From Bacillus sp. SLBN-46 (GTDB taxonomy: Bacteria; Bacillota; Bacilli; Bacillales; Cytobacillaceae), in the NCBI RefSeq assembly GCF_031453555.1, contig NZ_JAVIZM010000001.1, positions 998,001-1,062,000 on the forward strand: a DNA stretch of 64,000 bases, given 5' to 3'. The notes under the pieces are model-generated. The model searched no databases and was not told where the DNA came from. It saw only the letters and a list, made by a program, of their open reading frames with translations. Positions 43,871 to 52,271 of this stretch are shown here, piece after piece (position 1 is the stretch's first letter; every line of letters starts with the position of its first letter). Position numbers and translations under genes: made by a program.

Positions 43871-44677
43871 ATGCAATATAAGAAATCTATTATAGGTGGA
43901 GTCATTGCGATTGTTATTTTAGTCATTGGCTTCTTTTCGACTACTACTGTTGCGTCCGGTTATCGAGGCGTACTTTTACAATTAGGTGCAGTTAAACCGA
44001 CGATTTTAACGGAGGGGTTTCATTTTAAGCTTCCCTTTATCCAAACCGTTCAACCGATTGAGGTACGGGTACAAAAAGAAGAAAGCTCCCAGACTGCTGC
44101 CTCCAAGGATCTGCAAATCGTTACAACAAATGTGGCCGTCAACTTTTCAGTTAATGCAGAAGCCGCGAATAAATTATATCAAGAAATCGGACTGGATTAT
44201 CGTTCCAGAATTGTTGATCCAGCGATTGCTGAATCGTTAAAGGCAATTACTGCACTGTATACAGCAGAAGAATTGATTTCCAAACGCCCAGAAGTATCAG
44301 CAAAAGTAAAAGAGATGCTTGCTGCTAAATTAACAAAATATCATATGATTCTAGAAGATATTAATATTAAAGAGTTTGCTTTCAGTGAAGAATTCAATAA
44401 AGCGATTGAAGCCAAGCAAACAGCGGAACAAAACGCGTTAAGGGCACAAAGAGATTTAGAGAGAATCAAAATTGAAGCGGAGCAGAAGGTAGCTCAGGCA
44501 GGGGCAGAAGCAGAAGCCCTACGCTTGAAAAAGCAAGAAGTCACGCCGGAGTTAATCCAATTAAAACAAATTGAAGTTCAAGAGAAGGCGTTGGAGAAAT
44601 GGGATGGCCGCCTGCCAAGTGTCACAGGTGGGGCAACCCCGTTTATTGATGTAAATGGGCTCGAGAAACAAAAATAG
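43871..44677 (+). CDS. SPFH/prohibitin family membrane protein
   Basis: 268 residues. One N-terminal membrane anchor (about 8-28), the SPFH/PHB domain (G-Y-R-G-V-L-L-Q-L-G-A-V, G-F-H-F-K-L-P-F, V-E/P-I-E-V-R-V-Q) and a long Ala/Glu-rich coiled coil (about 175-235). Such proteins assemble into membrane-bound rings and organise microdomains or regulate proteases. AGGAGGGAGC precedes the ATG. It is a single gene ended by a palindromic element. Confidence 0.88.
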   Translation: MQYKKSIIGGVIAIVILVIGFFSTTTVASGYRGVLLQLGAVKPTILTEGFHFKLPFIQTVQPIEVRVQKEESSQTAASKDLQIVTTNVAVNFSVNAEAANKLYQEIGLDYRSRIVDPAIAESLKAITALYTAEELISKRPEVSAKVKEMLAAKLTKYHMILEDINIKEFAFSEEFNKAIEAKQTAEQNALRAQRDLERIKIEAEQKVAQAGAEAEALRLKKQEVTPELIQLKQIEVQEKALEKWDGRLPSVTGGATPFIDVNGLEKQK

Positions 44678-44682
44678 AAAGA

Positions 44683-44726
44683 GGGGACAGTCCCCCGGCG
44701 CTTTAGCGCGCTAGGGGACTGTCCCC
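44683..44726. repeat. 44-bp palindromic element, copy 13
   Basis: Arms GGGGACAGTCCCCC and AGGGGACTGTCCCC around GGCGCTTTAGCGCGCT. It lies between the convergent SPFH and GDPD-PhoD stops. Confidence 0.95.
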
Positions 44727-44732
44727 AAAATG

Positions 44733-46950
44733 TTAATTTTCTAGCTGGTAAGAATGACTGAAATGGACTTTACCATTTTCATCGCGGATTTCAACTGTAG
44801 CTTCTTTGTTTGAAGGGTCAATTCGGAACACGCCAAAGTTGAAGAAATTCCCTTCTGCATATAATCTCTCGGGCCCAAAGGTGGGATCAAGTGTGCCTGG
44901 ATTAATTTTCACAGCTCCAATCGGACCGCTGATTAGCTCGTTATAATCCGTTTTCCCATCCTGATTGGCATCGTATTTGATGATATCTGCAAAATGCACA
45001 TCTGTTGTGAAGAAAAAAACGTTTTTGATTCCTTTTTCAATAATAAAATCAGAGATTTTTTTGAATTCGTTCTCATAGCCTGTTGGATCATTTGGGTTTA
45101 CTTGATTGCCATTCGCCCATCCATCCCTAGCCATTGCTTTTCCAGTTGGTACAGAGATAGGTACGGAAGTCGCTACAAGCTTCACTTTTGCATCTGAAGT
45201 TAAAAGCTGTTGTTTTAACCAATCTAACTGTTCCTCACCAAGCATAGTCTTATCTGCTCCATCACCCTGTGTGTTAGGTGAACGGTATCCCCGGTTGTTT
45301 AGAATAATCATATCCATTGTATTACCCCAAGAATACTTGTGATAAAGCTTGTCCTCTGAACTGCGTTCGCTTGACATTGGCCAGTAGTCTTTAAATGCCC
45401 GTAAACCAGTCGGAGTAAGGGGTTGTGATGGACCTGAAAAATCATTGGTTACTTCATGATCATCCCATATGGCAAATGTTCCTGTTTTTTGCAGGAGGCT
45501 GCGCAAGCCTGCATCGGTACGGTTTTCTTTATATTTCGCCCAGAAATCCTGCACTTTTTCCGAAGGTGGGTTAGGCACTGCTGGTGTTTTATTATCAGCA
45601 TAAATGGTGTCACCGCTAAACAGGAAGAAGTCTGGATTTAAAACGGACATCGCTTTGAATGATTTAAATGGAGGTATCTCTCCCTGGCCCCCGGTATCTC
45701 CGCCCCAAACCATCGTCATTGGCTTTAAGCTGTTTTCCTCCGGTGCGGTTTTGAATGAACCGTTCACGGTATACTTGCTGGAAACAGCATGCGCCCGGTA
45801 ATAATAAGTTGTATCAGGCTTTAATTCGTTAACCTTTACATTTACCGTATAATCATGTTCTTCATCAGCATGGCTCGTTTTGACGATTGTATCGTGTTTA
45901 AAACTGCTGTCAGTCGAAATTTCAAACTGAACTCTAGCATCTTCATTTGTACGCGCCCATAAAATCGCTGCCGAATCCGTTATATCCCCGCTTGCTACCC
46001 CATGTGAAATAAAAGGCTTTTCCAGTAAATCAACGAGAAGGTCAGTATTGTTTGTGAACTCTCCGTCCACACCAAGAGAAAGCAAGGATACCATATCATC
46101 CTGGGAATTGACTGTCCATGGATGGACAAGAAGTTGGTTCTGATGAGCGGCTTCCATTAGTTTCGGAACAACAAGCTCCTTACTAGGACCTACACCGGCA
46201 GCATAGTCAGAGATTCGCTTCAATTCTTGGTACACATCCTTACCTGCAAGCATACCTCCTGTATATAGTTGAATCAGCTTTACATTAGGTACAAGATTTT
46301 TTAATTTACGAAGGCTATCCTCACTGAATGATTCGAGAAAAAGCTTTTCGTCATCAAGGACATTCGTTTTTTTCAAGATCTCGATTAATTTCTCTTCCAT
46401 TCCTGGATAAACGCTCGGTGCTTTTGTTTCCATATAAAGACCAACTTTTCCATTTCCATGCTGTTTGACAAATTTGATGGCTTCCTCGAGCGTTGGTACA
46501 TGCTGTCCAATGTATTGTGTTTTTGCCTTATCCGGATAGGCTTTATTAAACCATGAGCCTGCATCCAGACGGCTGATCTCTTCGAGCGTAAAATCCTTTA
46601 CCCTCCATGGTGCCCGGTCTGGATAAAGTTCCTTTGCATTTGTGGTTCTCGACAGGGTCTCATCGTGCATGGCAATCAACTGACCATCTTTAGTCATTTG
46701 TAAATCAAATTCCACATAATCAGCCTTCATCGTCATAGCCTGCTTATAGGCTGCCAGTGTATGTTCCGGGCCATAGGCAGATGCCCCACGGTGGGCGATC
46801 ACTGCTACATCAGAGGAGAGTGGACGTAAGGTGGTTTGTCCATTATCAGTAGCTGAGATTTGAATCGGGTGGGCTAAAACGGCTAAGGGAGCTCCTGAAG
46901 TTACCGAAAGAGATAGACAAGCAATGCCAGCAATTAAGACTCTTTTTCAT
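44733..46950 (-). pseudogene. GDPD-PhoD fusion phosphodiesterase, signal peptide out of frame
   Basis: Two catalytic units in one chain. The first is a glycerophosphodiester phosphodiesterase: I-A-H-R-G-A-S-A-Y-G-P-E-H-T, E-F-D-L-Q-M-T-K-D-G and H-D-E-T-L-S-R-T-T-N. From about residue 265 there is a PhoD-like N-terminal domain (G-V-A-S-G-D-I-T-D-S-A-A-I-L-W-A-R) and metallophosphatase (W-G-G-D-T-G-G, F-S-G-D-T-I-Y-A-D, W-D-D-H-E-V-T-N-D). ATG at 46950 begins a secretion signal, but five T instead of four at 46943-46947 throw it out of frame. With four it reads M-K-R-V-L-I-A-G-I-A-C-L-S and runs straight into the GDPD domain. As given, only a GTG at 46802 without signal is in frame. Wall teichoic acid is the likely substrate. 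Confidence 0.85.
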
Positions 46951-47078
46951 TTACACTCATCTCCTATATGTTTATGTATTACGAGTTTAAAAATATAGGA
47001 GAATTGTAAAGTGGCTATTAATAGAGTATGAATATTCGGTAAATGAGGGAAAAACAGGACTTTCTGCTTACTAAAAAT

Positions 47079-47122
47079 GGGGACAGTCCCCCAGCGCTTT
47101 AACGCGCCGGGGGACTGTCCCC
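47079..47122. repeat. 44-bp palindromic element, copy 14
   Basis: Arms GGGGACAGTCCCCC and GGGGGACTGTCCCC around AGCGCTTTAACGCGCC, 10 bases beyond the stop of the MFS gene. Confidence 0.95.
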
Positions 47123-47131
47123 GCATTTTTT

Positions 47132-48484
47132 TTAACTCATTTTCGGTTTAGCCACCAAGCCTTGTTGCTCGGAGGATGGGTCCTTTTGGATCAGGAAGGA
47201 GGTGAGTAAGGCTAAGATACTACCTACAAAACCGAATATAAAGAGATGGTGAATGCCTTGCATGAAGTTGGCTCCGCTTGTTAATAATGCGCCCATGATG
47301 GTTACACCAATCGCGGTCCCCATATTCCGACAGAACATGAAGAAGGAAGTGGATATACCTCTTTCATGCCCCCCTACAAGCTGCTGCACGCCAATCATTC
47401 CAACCGTTGTGAGGAGACCGAACGCCAATCCTTGAACAATCATGACTAAGAAAATAAACCAGAAACCATGGCTTGGATCAAGCAGGGTTAACAAGGCGCC
47501 AGAAAGGAATAATAACGCATTCCCGATAATCAACAGGAGGCGATATCCGTATTTTAGAATCCATTTACCTGCAGGAACAGCTGCGGCCATCCAACCAATT
47601 GCCGTTCCCAGTAAGGCCACACCGCTAAGGAACAGCGATAGCCCAGCGATATTTTGCAAGAATAAGGGAACAAAACTGGAAGCCCCAAATAAAGCGGTCG
47701 TCCCAATAAAGGCATTGATGTTGATGCGAGAAATCATCTTATTTTTAAACATAGAAAGTGGAACAATTGGTGACTCTTGTTTCTTTTCAAAAAAGTAAAA
47801 AACAACTAAGAAGACAATACCAATGATTGCGTAAAGGACGCGATTGTCCTTAACAATCGTATCTAATAGAAGGAACGTGACACCGACAGCGAAGAGAATG
47901 GCGCCGATGTAGTCGACCTTCGCTTTTTTCGGCTGGTAATTTTCTTTGTAAGGCAGCAGGGTGATAAACGAAATGATACACACCGGCAGATTGACGAAGA
48001 AGATCCAGCGCCAGGTCATAAACTCTACAAAGAAAGACCCTAGCAATGGTGCAAGTACGGCGGACAAGCCCCACATCGCCGTAAACAAGGCTTGAATTTT
48101 GCCTCGTTTTTCAACAGAAAACAAGTCTCCGGCAATGATGGCAGGGAACGGCATCATGAATCCAGCGCCAATCCCTTGCACGGCGCGGAAAATAACCAAT
48201 TGAATCATATTGGCGGACATCCCGCAAAGGAGCGAGCCTACTAAAAATAGGAGGATCCCAGTACCAAATACTTTTTTACGACCGAATAAATCGGATAATC
48301 TACCAGCCACAGGTGAAAGAATGGTACTGGTAATCATGTAAGACGCGAACGACCACGCATAGAGGTCAAATCGGCCTAACTCTTTTGCAATGATGGGCAT
48401 CGTCGTATTCATAATTGTCGAATCGATGGATGCAACCAGCATCGCAAGAACAATACTAACCATCACAGTTGTTCTGCTTTTCAT
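47132..48484 (-). CDS. MFS drug exporter, DHA2-type
   Basis: 450 residues with 12 to 14 hydrophobic helices. Motif A is G-R-L-S-D-L-F-G-R-K-K after helix 2. The first helix contains D-S-T-I-M-N-T-T-M-P-I-I (motif D1 of DHA2 exporters) and helix 5 has G-P/A-L-L-G-S-F-F. The predicted role is proton-driven export of toxic compounds. AAGGGG is 8 bases before ATG. No regulator is adjacent; the upstream gap holds array B. Confidence 0.88.
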   Translation of the reverse strand: MKSRTTVMVSIVLAMLVASIDSTIMNTTMPIIAKELGRFDLYAWSFASYMITSTILSPVAGRLSDLFGRKKVFGTGILLFLVGSLLCGMSANMIQLVIFRAVQGIGAGFMMPFPAIIAGDLFSVEKRGKIQALFTAMWGLSAVLAPLLGSFFVEFMTWRWIFFVNLPVCIISFITLLPYKENYQPKKAKVDYIGAILFAVGVTFLLLDTIVKDNRVLYAIIGIVFLVVFYFFEKKQESPIVPLSMFKNKMISRININAFIGTTALFGASSFVPLFLQNIAGLSLFLSGVALLGTAIGWMAAAVPAGKWILKYGYRLLLIIGNALLFLSGALLTLLDPSHGFWFIFLVMIVQGLAFGLLTTVGMIGVQQLVGGHERGISTSFFMFCRNMGTAIGVTIMGALLTSGANFMQGIHHLFIFGFVGSILALLTSFLIQKDPSSEQQGLVAKPKMS

Positions 48485-48625
48485 CTATATAACCCCTTTT
48501 ATTATTGAAAAATTTTCCGCACTGTAAAAATCTTGAACTTGAGATATATTAAAGCAATTTTTGGTGGCTGTCAAGAAGAATGCAGCGAGGTTCTTGGCCA
48601 CTGTGATAGGCCTAATTAATAGATA

Positions 48626-48759
48626 TGTAGATATCCTTCTAAAATGTGTAGATATTATTGGGATTTGTGTAGATAAAAGGGAAAAGTGTGTAGATATCTT
48701 GGGAATTTGTGTAGATAAATAGGCAAAGTGTGTAGATATTCTATAAAAACGTGTAGAAA
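48626..48759. repeat. 21-nt phased array B (TGTAGATA phrase, 7 units)
   Basis: TGTAGATA/TGTAGAAA starts at 48626, 48647, 48668, 48689, 48710, 48731 and 48752, exactly 21 bases apart six times. The phrase is usually extended to GTGTAGATA; the 12 bases between are A/G-rich and variable. It lies between the divergent MFS and VanZ genes, about 70 bases from the VanZ start. Besides this array the gap (48485-48829) shows only A/T-rich sequence. Confidence 0.9.
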
Positions 48760-48829
48760 ATTAGTTAACAATACTAGTTTCCTGTAGAATAGGGGTATTC
48801 ATTTTTATGAAAGAAGGTAGGTTTTGCAC

Positions 48830-49279
48830 ATGGGAAAAAGAAAATGGTGGATTATAGCGGCTATCATATGGATGACGGGGATCTTTTGTGCGACCCAGCT
48901 TCCGTACTTTACGGGGGAAAATACGTCAAAGACCATTGAAAAGGTAGTTGATACAGAACATAAAAGCATCGATACACCAAGTGCGGACCATGGGGTGATT
49001 GAGGTGCTAAACTTCTTTATCCGAAAGGCGACACATCTGACGGCATTTGGTATCCTGGCCTTTTTACTGTTCAAATCACTGGAAACCACTCGTTTTCCAT
49101 ACATATTCGCATGGGGCATAACGTCCCTATACGCGATGAGCGATGAATATCATCAATCCTTTATGCCAGGCAGGATGGCTACTTATAAGGATGTCCTAAT
49201 TGATGCCTTTGGGGCATTGATCGTTTTGTCGGTTGTGTATCTATTTAAGAGAAAAAGGAAGATGACGAGGGCCTATTAA
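48830..49279 (+). CDS. VanZ-like family membrane protein
   Basis: 149 residues with four hydrophobic helices. VanZ pattern: F-C-A-T-Q-L-P near the first helix, R-K-A-T-H-L-T-A-F-G-I-L-A in the middle and S-D-E-Y-H-Q-S-F-M-P-G-R-M-A-T-Y-K-D-V-L-I-D-A-F-G-A near the end. VanZ proteins raise teicoplanin resistance in enterococci; most homologues have unknown roles at the envelope. The ATG at 48830 is preferred (AGAAGGTAGG upstream) over a TTG 6 bases earlier. Confidence 0.9.
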   Translation: MGKRKWWIIAAIIWMTGIFCATQLPYFTGENTSKTIEKVVDTEHKSIDTPSADHGVIEVLNFFIRKATHLTAFGILAFLLFKSLETTRFPYIFAWGITSLYAMSDEYHQSFMPGRMATYKDVLIDAFGALIVLSVVYLFKRKRKMTRAY

Positions 49280-49333
49280 AAAAAGAATGAAAGAGCACTC
49301 ACCAGCACCTGCTCATTCATTCTTTTTATTTTT
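49278..49333. terminator. Bidirectional terminator between vanZ-like and gerP-like genes
   Basis: AAAAAGAATGA(a)AGAGCA pairs with TGCTCATTCATTCTTTTT around a short loop, with A and T runs on both sides. Confidence 0.8.
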
Positions 49334-49339
49334 ATGATT

Positions 49340-49558
49340 CTAGTTATCATTAACAATTGGCTGATCGACAACATCAGAATCTAAATTATTTGTTGCGCTT
49401 GTTCCAGTAACCGTTATGATGTGAGCACCAGTATTGGCGGCTCCTGAACCATAGGCACTTTTTGAGGCGCTTTTCGGCGAAACAAACACCGCTCCGCCAA
49501 ACTGAACCAAACCACCACTCACTGTATTAATCTTCACTTGCCCAGGTCCCAACGACAT
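49340..49558 (-). CDS. GerPA/GerPF-family spore germination protein
   Basis: 72 residues. Q-V-K-I-N-T-V-S-G-G-L-V-Q-F-G-G-A, V-S-P-K-S-A-S-K, G-S-G-A-A-N-T-G and V-D-Q-P-I-V-N-D-N match the short GerPA/GerPF proteins that help germinants pass the spore coat. A single stand-alone copy, not a full gerPABCDEF operon. AAGGGA lies before the ATG at 49558. It would be expressed in the mother cell under a late sporulation sigma factor; that promoter was not identified. Confidence 0.85.
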   Translation of the reverse strand: MSLGPGQVKINTVSGGLVQFGGAVFVSPKSASKSAYGSGAANTGAHIITVTGTSATNNLDSDVVDQPIVNDN

Positions 49559-49624
49559 ATCCAAACATCCCTTATTAGTTAATCATGTAATCTAATCTAT
49601 GCAAAGGTCATTAAATTAGTTCAC

Positions 49625-49637
49625 GGGGACAGTCCCC
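49625..49637. repeat. Palindromic element, copy 15 (single arm)
   Basis: GGGGACAGTCCCC only, with no loop or second arm. Confidence 0.65.
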
Positions 49638-49644
49638 AAAACTA

Positions 49645-49851
49645 TTAGAACCATCTCAGGCTTCTCCCAAAGTAGGCCCAGAAGACAAAGGTGATGATGG
49701 ATAAGGCGATGATGGTGATGAGCCAGGCTCGTTCAAATAGGTTCCAGCCGTGCTTTTCCGCAAACCATTCCCCCAGTAAGATGCATAGATAAAAGATGAT
49801 AAACTCTTTTACCTTCAAGAAGATAAAGCTTAAAAGTCCATGGATATCCAC
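49645..49851 (-). CDS. Small hypothetical membrane protein
   Basis: 68 residues with two hydrophobic helices (about 7-27 and 43-60) and a basic tail (F-G-R-S-L-R-W-F). The GTG start is preceded by GAGGGGGAACGG. No family is recognised. It lies between GerPF and the MFS exporter. Confidence 0.5.
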   Translation of the reverse strand: MDIHGLLSFIFLKVKEFIIFYLCILLGEWFAEKHGWNLFERAWLITIIALSIITFVFWAYFGRSLRWF

Positions 49852-49933
49852 TCACCGTTCCCCCTCGCTTGTACATTTTATTCCATCAAGAAGGGGAATA
49901 ACACATTATGATTTGCCATCTACCATGATAATT

Positions 49934-51376
49934 CTACGCTCTATTTAAAGAATCCACCGAATTCACTGAAGGTTTAGCCCTTACAGAAACGTATCTTGGG
50001 CTTTTGATGAAGAAAGACAGTACAACATTGATCACAGCTAATACTAAACTGATTTTAAATACCAGTGAAGACCCCGTTGCTGCTGCTTGAGTTGGTCCAT
50101 TCGTAACAGTGGCTAAGTAACCATTCTGTCTTGCAGAAAAAATTGATACCATTATCGCAATACCAATAGCGCCAGCCACTTGTTGTATCGTTTGAGTTAA
50201 AGCAATTCCATCTGGGTAGTACTCTCTCGGAAGCGAATTGAGTGTGTTTGTTTGTACAGAAGCAAGTACCGCTCCTATCCCTAACATCATGACAATATGC
50301 GTGACTACAATCATCCATAAAGCCGTTCCTGTTCCAAATTGTGAATAACATACATAACCGATGGCTACTAAAATGGTTCCAGGTGTAATCACCGCCCTCG
50401 GACCATACACGTCAAAAAAACGACCAATGGTTGGAGCTAATATACAGTTAAGTAAGCTGCCTGGTAGAAGGATCAGACCTGTTGTAAAAGCAGCAATTAA
50501 TAGAGCCATTTGCGTGTACATGGGTAAAATTACAAGCATGGATAACATATTAAAAAACGTGATAAAACTCATCATGACACCAAGAATGAAAAGTGGGTAC
50601 TGGAACGCCTTTAAATTGAGCATCGGATTCTCCATTCTCGTTTGACGAATCGCAAAAATTATGAGTGCGACCACCCCGATAATGATGGTTCCAAAAACAG
50701 TGGTACTTGTCCAACCATACTCACCGGCCACACTGACTCCGTACACAATCCCACCGAATCCAATCGTCGATAGAATAATAGATGCAACATCAATCCTAAC
50801 CGTCCGTACTTCATTTACATTCGGTAAATAAAGGAGCCCGAAGATAAGAGAGAACAGTAAGAAAGGGATGGTCACCCAAAATATCCAATGCCATGATAAT
50901 GTATCTAAAATCAGTCCTGCTAAAGTTGGACCAAGTGCTGGACCCGCCAACATAACTAAGCCCATAACCCCCATAGCGCCACCGCGTTTATTGGGAGGAA
51001 AGATGGTGAAAATAACATTTTGCGTTAAAGGTAAAGCAATGGCTAACCCTGCAGCTTGAATAATACGTCCCGCCAATAAAATGCCAAATACGGGTGCGAC
51101 GGCTGCTAAAATGGTCCCGGCCAGCGTTAACAGTATGGAAGTCATAAACATCTGTCTTGTTGTAAATTTTTGCATCAAAATCCCTGTGACGGGTACTAAT
51201 ATCCCTAATGTTAAAAAGTAGCCGGTGGCTAACCATTGGATCGTTGTCGCATTCACATGGAATATATGAATTAATTCCCCTAAAGCAATATTCAATGCAG
51301 TTTCACTAAAAAGCCCGACAAAGCCTGCTACTAAAAGGGCAGCCATAATCGGCGCTGTTTTAATTTGTTGATTCAC
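49934..51376 (-). CDS. MFS multidrug exporter, EmrB/QacA (DHA2) type
   Basis: 480 residues with about 14 helices. Signature pieces are N-I-A-L-G-E-L near helix 1, G-I-L-M-Q-K-F-T-T-R-Q after helix 2 and G-P-A-L-G-P-T-L-A-G-L-I-L (antiporter motif C) in helix 5. It exports hydrophobic toxins by proton antiport. The GTG start has GAAGGAG 9 bases upstream. Its promoter carries two GTCAAC/GTTGAC palindromes, and a MarR gene lies just upstream on the same strand, the usual repressor-pump pair. Confidence 0.9.
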   Translation of the reverse strand: MNQQIKTAPIMAALLVAGFVGLFSETALNIALGELIHIFHVNATTIQWLATGYFLTLGILVPVTGILMQKFTTRQMFMTSILLTLAGTILAAVAPVFGILLAGRIIQAAGLAIALPLTQNVIFTIFPPNKRGGAMGVMGLVMLAGPALGPTLAGLILDTLSWHWIFWVTIPFLLFSLIFGLLYLPNVNEVRTVRIDVASIILSTIGFGGIVYGVSVAGEYGWTSTTVFGTIIIGVVALIIFAIRQTRMENPMLNLKAFQYPLFILGVMMSFITFFNMLSMLVILPMYTQMALLIAAFTTGLILLPGSLLNCILAPTIGRFFDVYGPRAVITPGTILVAIGYVCYSQFGTGTALWMIVVTHIVMMLGIGAVLASVQTNTLNSLPREYYPDGIALTQTIQQVAGAIGIAIMVSIFSARQNGYLATVTNGPTQAAATGSSLVFKISLVLAVINVVLSFFIKSPRYVSVRAKPSVNSVDSLNRA

Positions 51377-51503
51377 TTATTAAAACTCCTTCAATCAATT
51401 ATTTTTTGTGAAATATCCCCTTTGCCGAAAAAGATGGACGTGTTTTCGTTTTTCAGCCAGATCCATTTCCGTAGCACACCCCCGGATACTAAACGGTCTG
51501 TTA

Positions 51504-51579
51504 ACTATATCAAATCATTTTTCATTATGTCAACTTAGTTGACGATATATTTTGTTGAGTTATTATCAACCGAGTTGAC
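51504..51579 (-). promoter_or_regulatory. MFS promoter with two MarR-type operators
   Basis: Minus-strand promoter: TTGACA (51533-51528), 18-base spacer, TATAGT (51509-51504). The perfect palindrome GTCAACTTAGTTGAC (51529-51543) overlaps the -35 box, and a second TCAACCGAGTTGA lies at 51566-51578. Their centres are about 36 bases apart. Binding of the MarR product would block the pump promoter. Confidence 0.7.
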
Positions 51580-51587
51580 TATTTTAT

Positions 51588-51638
51588 AAAAAAAAACCCC
51601 CGCTTCGTTGTCATTTAGATGAACAAAGCAGGGGGGGG
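51588..51638 (-). terminator. Terminator of the marR-family gene
   Basis: On the minus strand CCCCC-TGCTTTGTTCAT pairs with ATGACAACGAAGC-GGGGG and is followed by nine T. Confidence 0.88.
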
Positions 51639-51652
51639 AATGGATGTTTATA

Positions 51653-52087
51653 TTAAATATCCCAATCTAATTTTAATAGATTTTTAAGGAGTGTTACTTG
51701 CTCCGAACCTATTTTTGCGGCAATTTTATTCTCAAGTTGGGCTTTGAGGGCTGCGTTTTTTTCGTAGCATTCTTCTCCTAAATCAGTTAATTGAATGCAC
51801 TTTTCTTTCTTATTGTTTTCTACATTTTTGATTTCGACTAATCCTTTTTCAGCAAGTTTTTGGATAAACTTATGTATCGCCTGACGAGAAATCTCTACAT
51901 TTTTTGTCACATACGAAATGCTGGGCTGTTTTTGATAAATCCTAGCCATGATATACCATTCAGAATTTGAAATATAAATCTCACTTTGATCGTTCCAGGC
52001 TTTCTCGGCTATTTTTCGAACCAAACTATGACGCTCACTTATTAAATCGATAAGATCTAAATCTTGTAATTCAGAGTTTGAAATCAA
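51653..52087 (-). CDS. MarR-family transcriptional regulator
   Basis: About 144 residues. The winged helix runs through Y-I-M-A-R-I-Y-Q-K-Q-P-S-I-S-Y-V-T-K-N-V-E-I-S-R-Q-A-I-H-K (recognition helix) and the wing N-V-E-N-N-K-K-E-K-C-I-Q-L-T-D-L-G. The start is uncertain: TTG at 52087 has GGAG 8 bases upstream; a GTG at 52096 and longer in-frame versions up to 52147 are possible. It probably represses the adjacent MFS exporter through the GTCAAC palindromes. Confidence 0.85.
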   Translation of the reverse strand: MISNSELQDLDLIDLISERHSLVRKIAEKAWNDQSEIYISNSEWYIMARIYQKQPSISYVTKNVEISRQAIHKFIQKLAEKGLVEIKNVENNKKEKCIQLTDLGEECYEKNAALKAQLENKIAAKIGSEQVTLLKNLLKLDWDI

Positions 52088-52271
52088 ACGATTCACTCCA
52101 ATCCTAATCATCGCCATTACTATACAAAATCCGGGATTGGATGTCAATTTGGTTTACATTCAAAAGCATCCCTGGTGCCAAAGAGATCAATTAAAGTCCT
52201 CCAAGAAGTATATAAGTTTTTGAGTGTTTGGGTTAAAATGGAAGTGTTATGCAATATCAGGGAGTGAGTGT

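Noticed and set aside
49340..49558. Part of a gerP operon
   Set aside because: No other GerP proteins are encoded next to it; it is a single copy.
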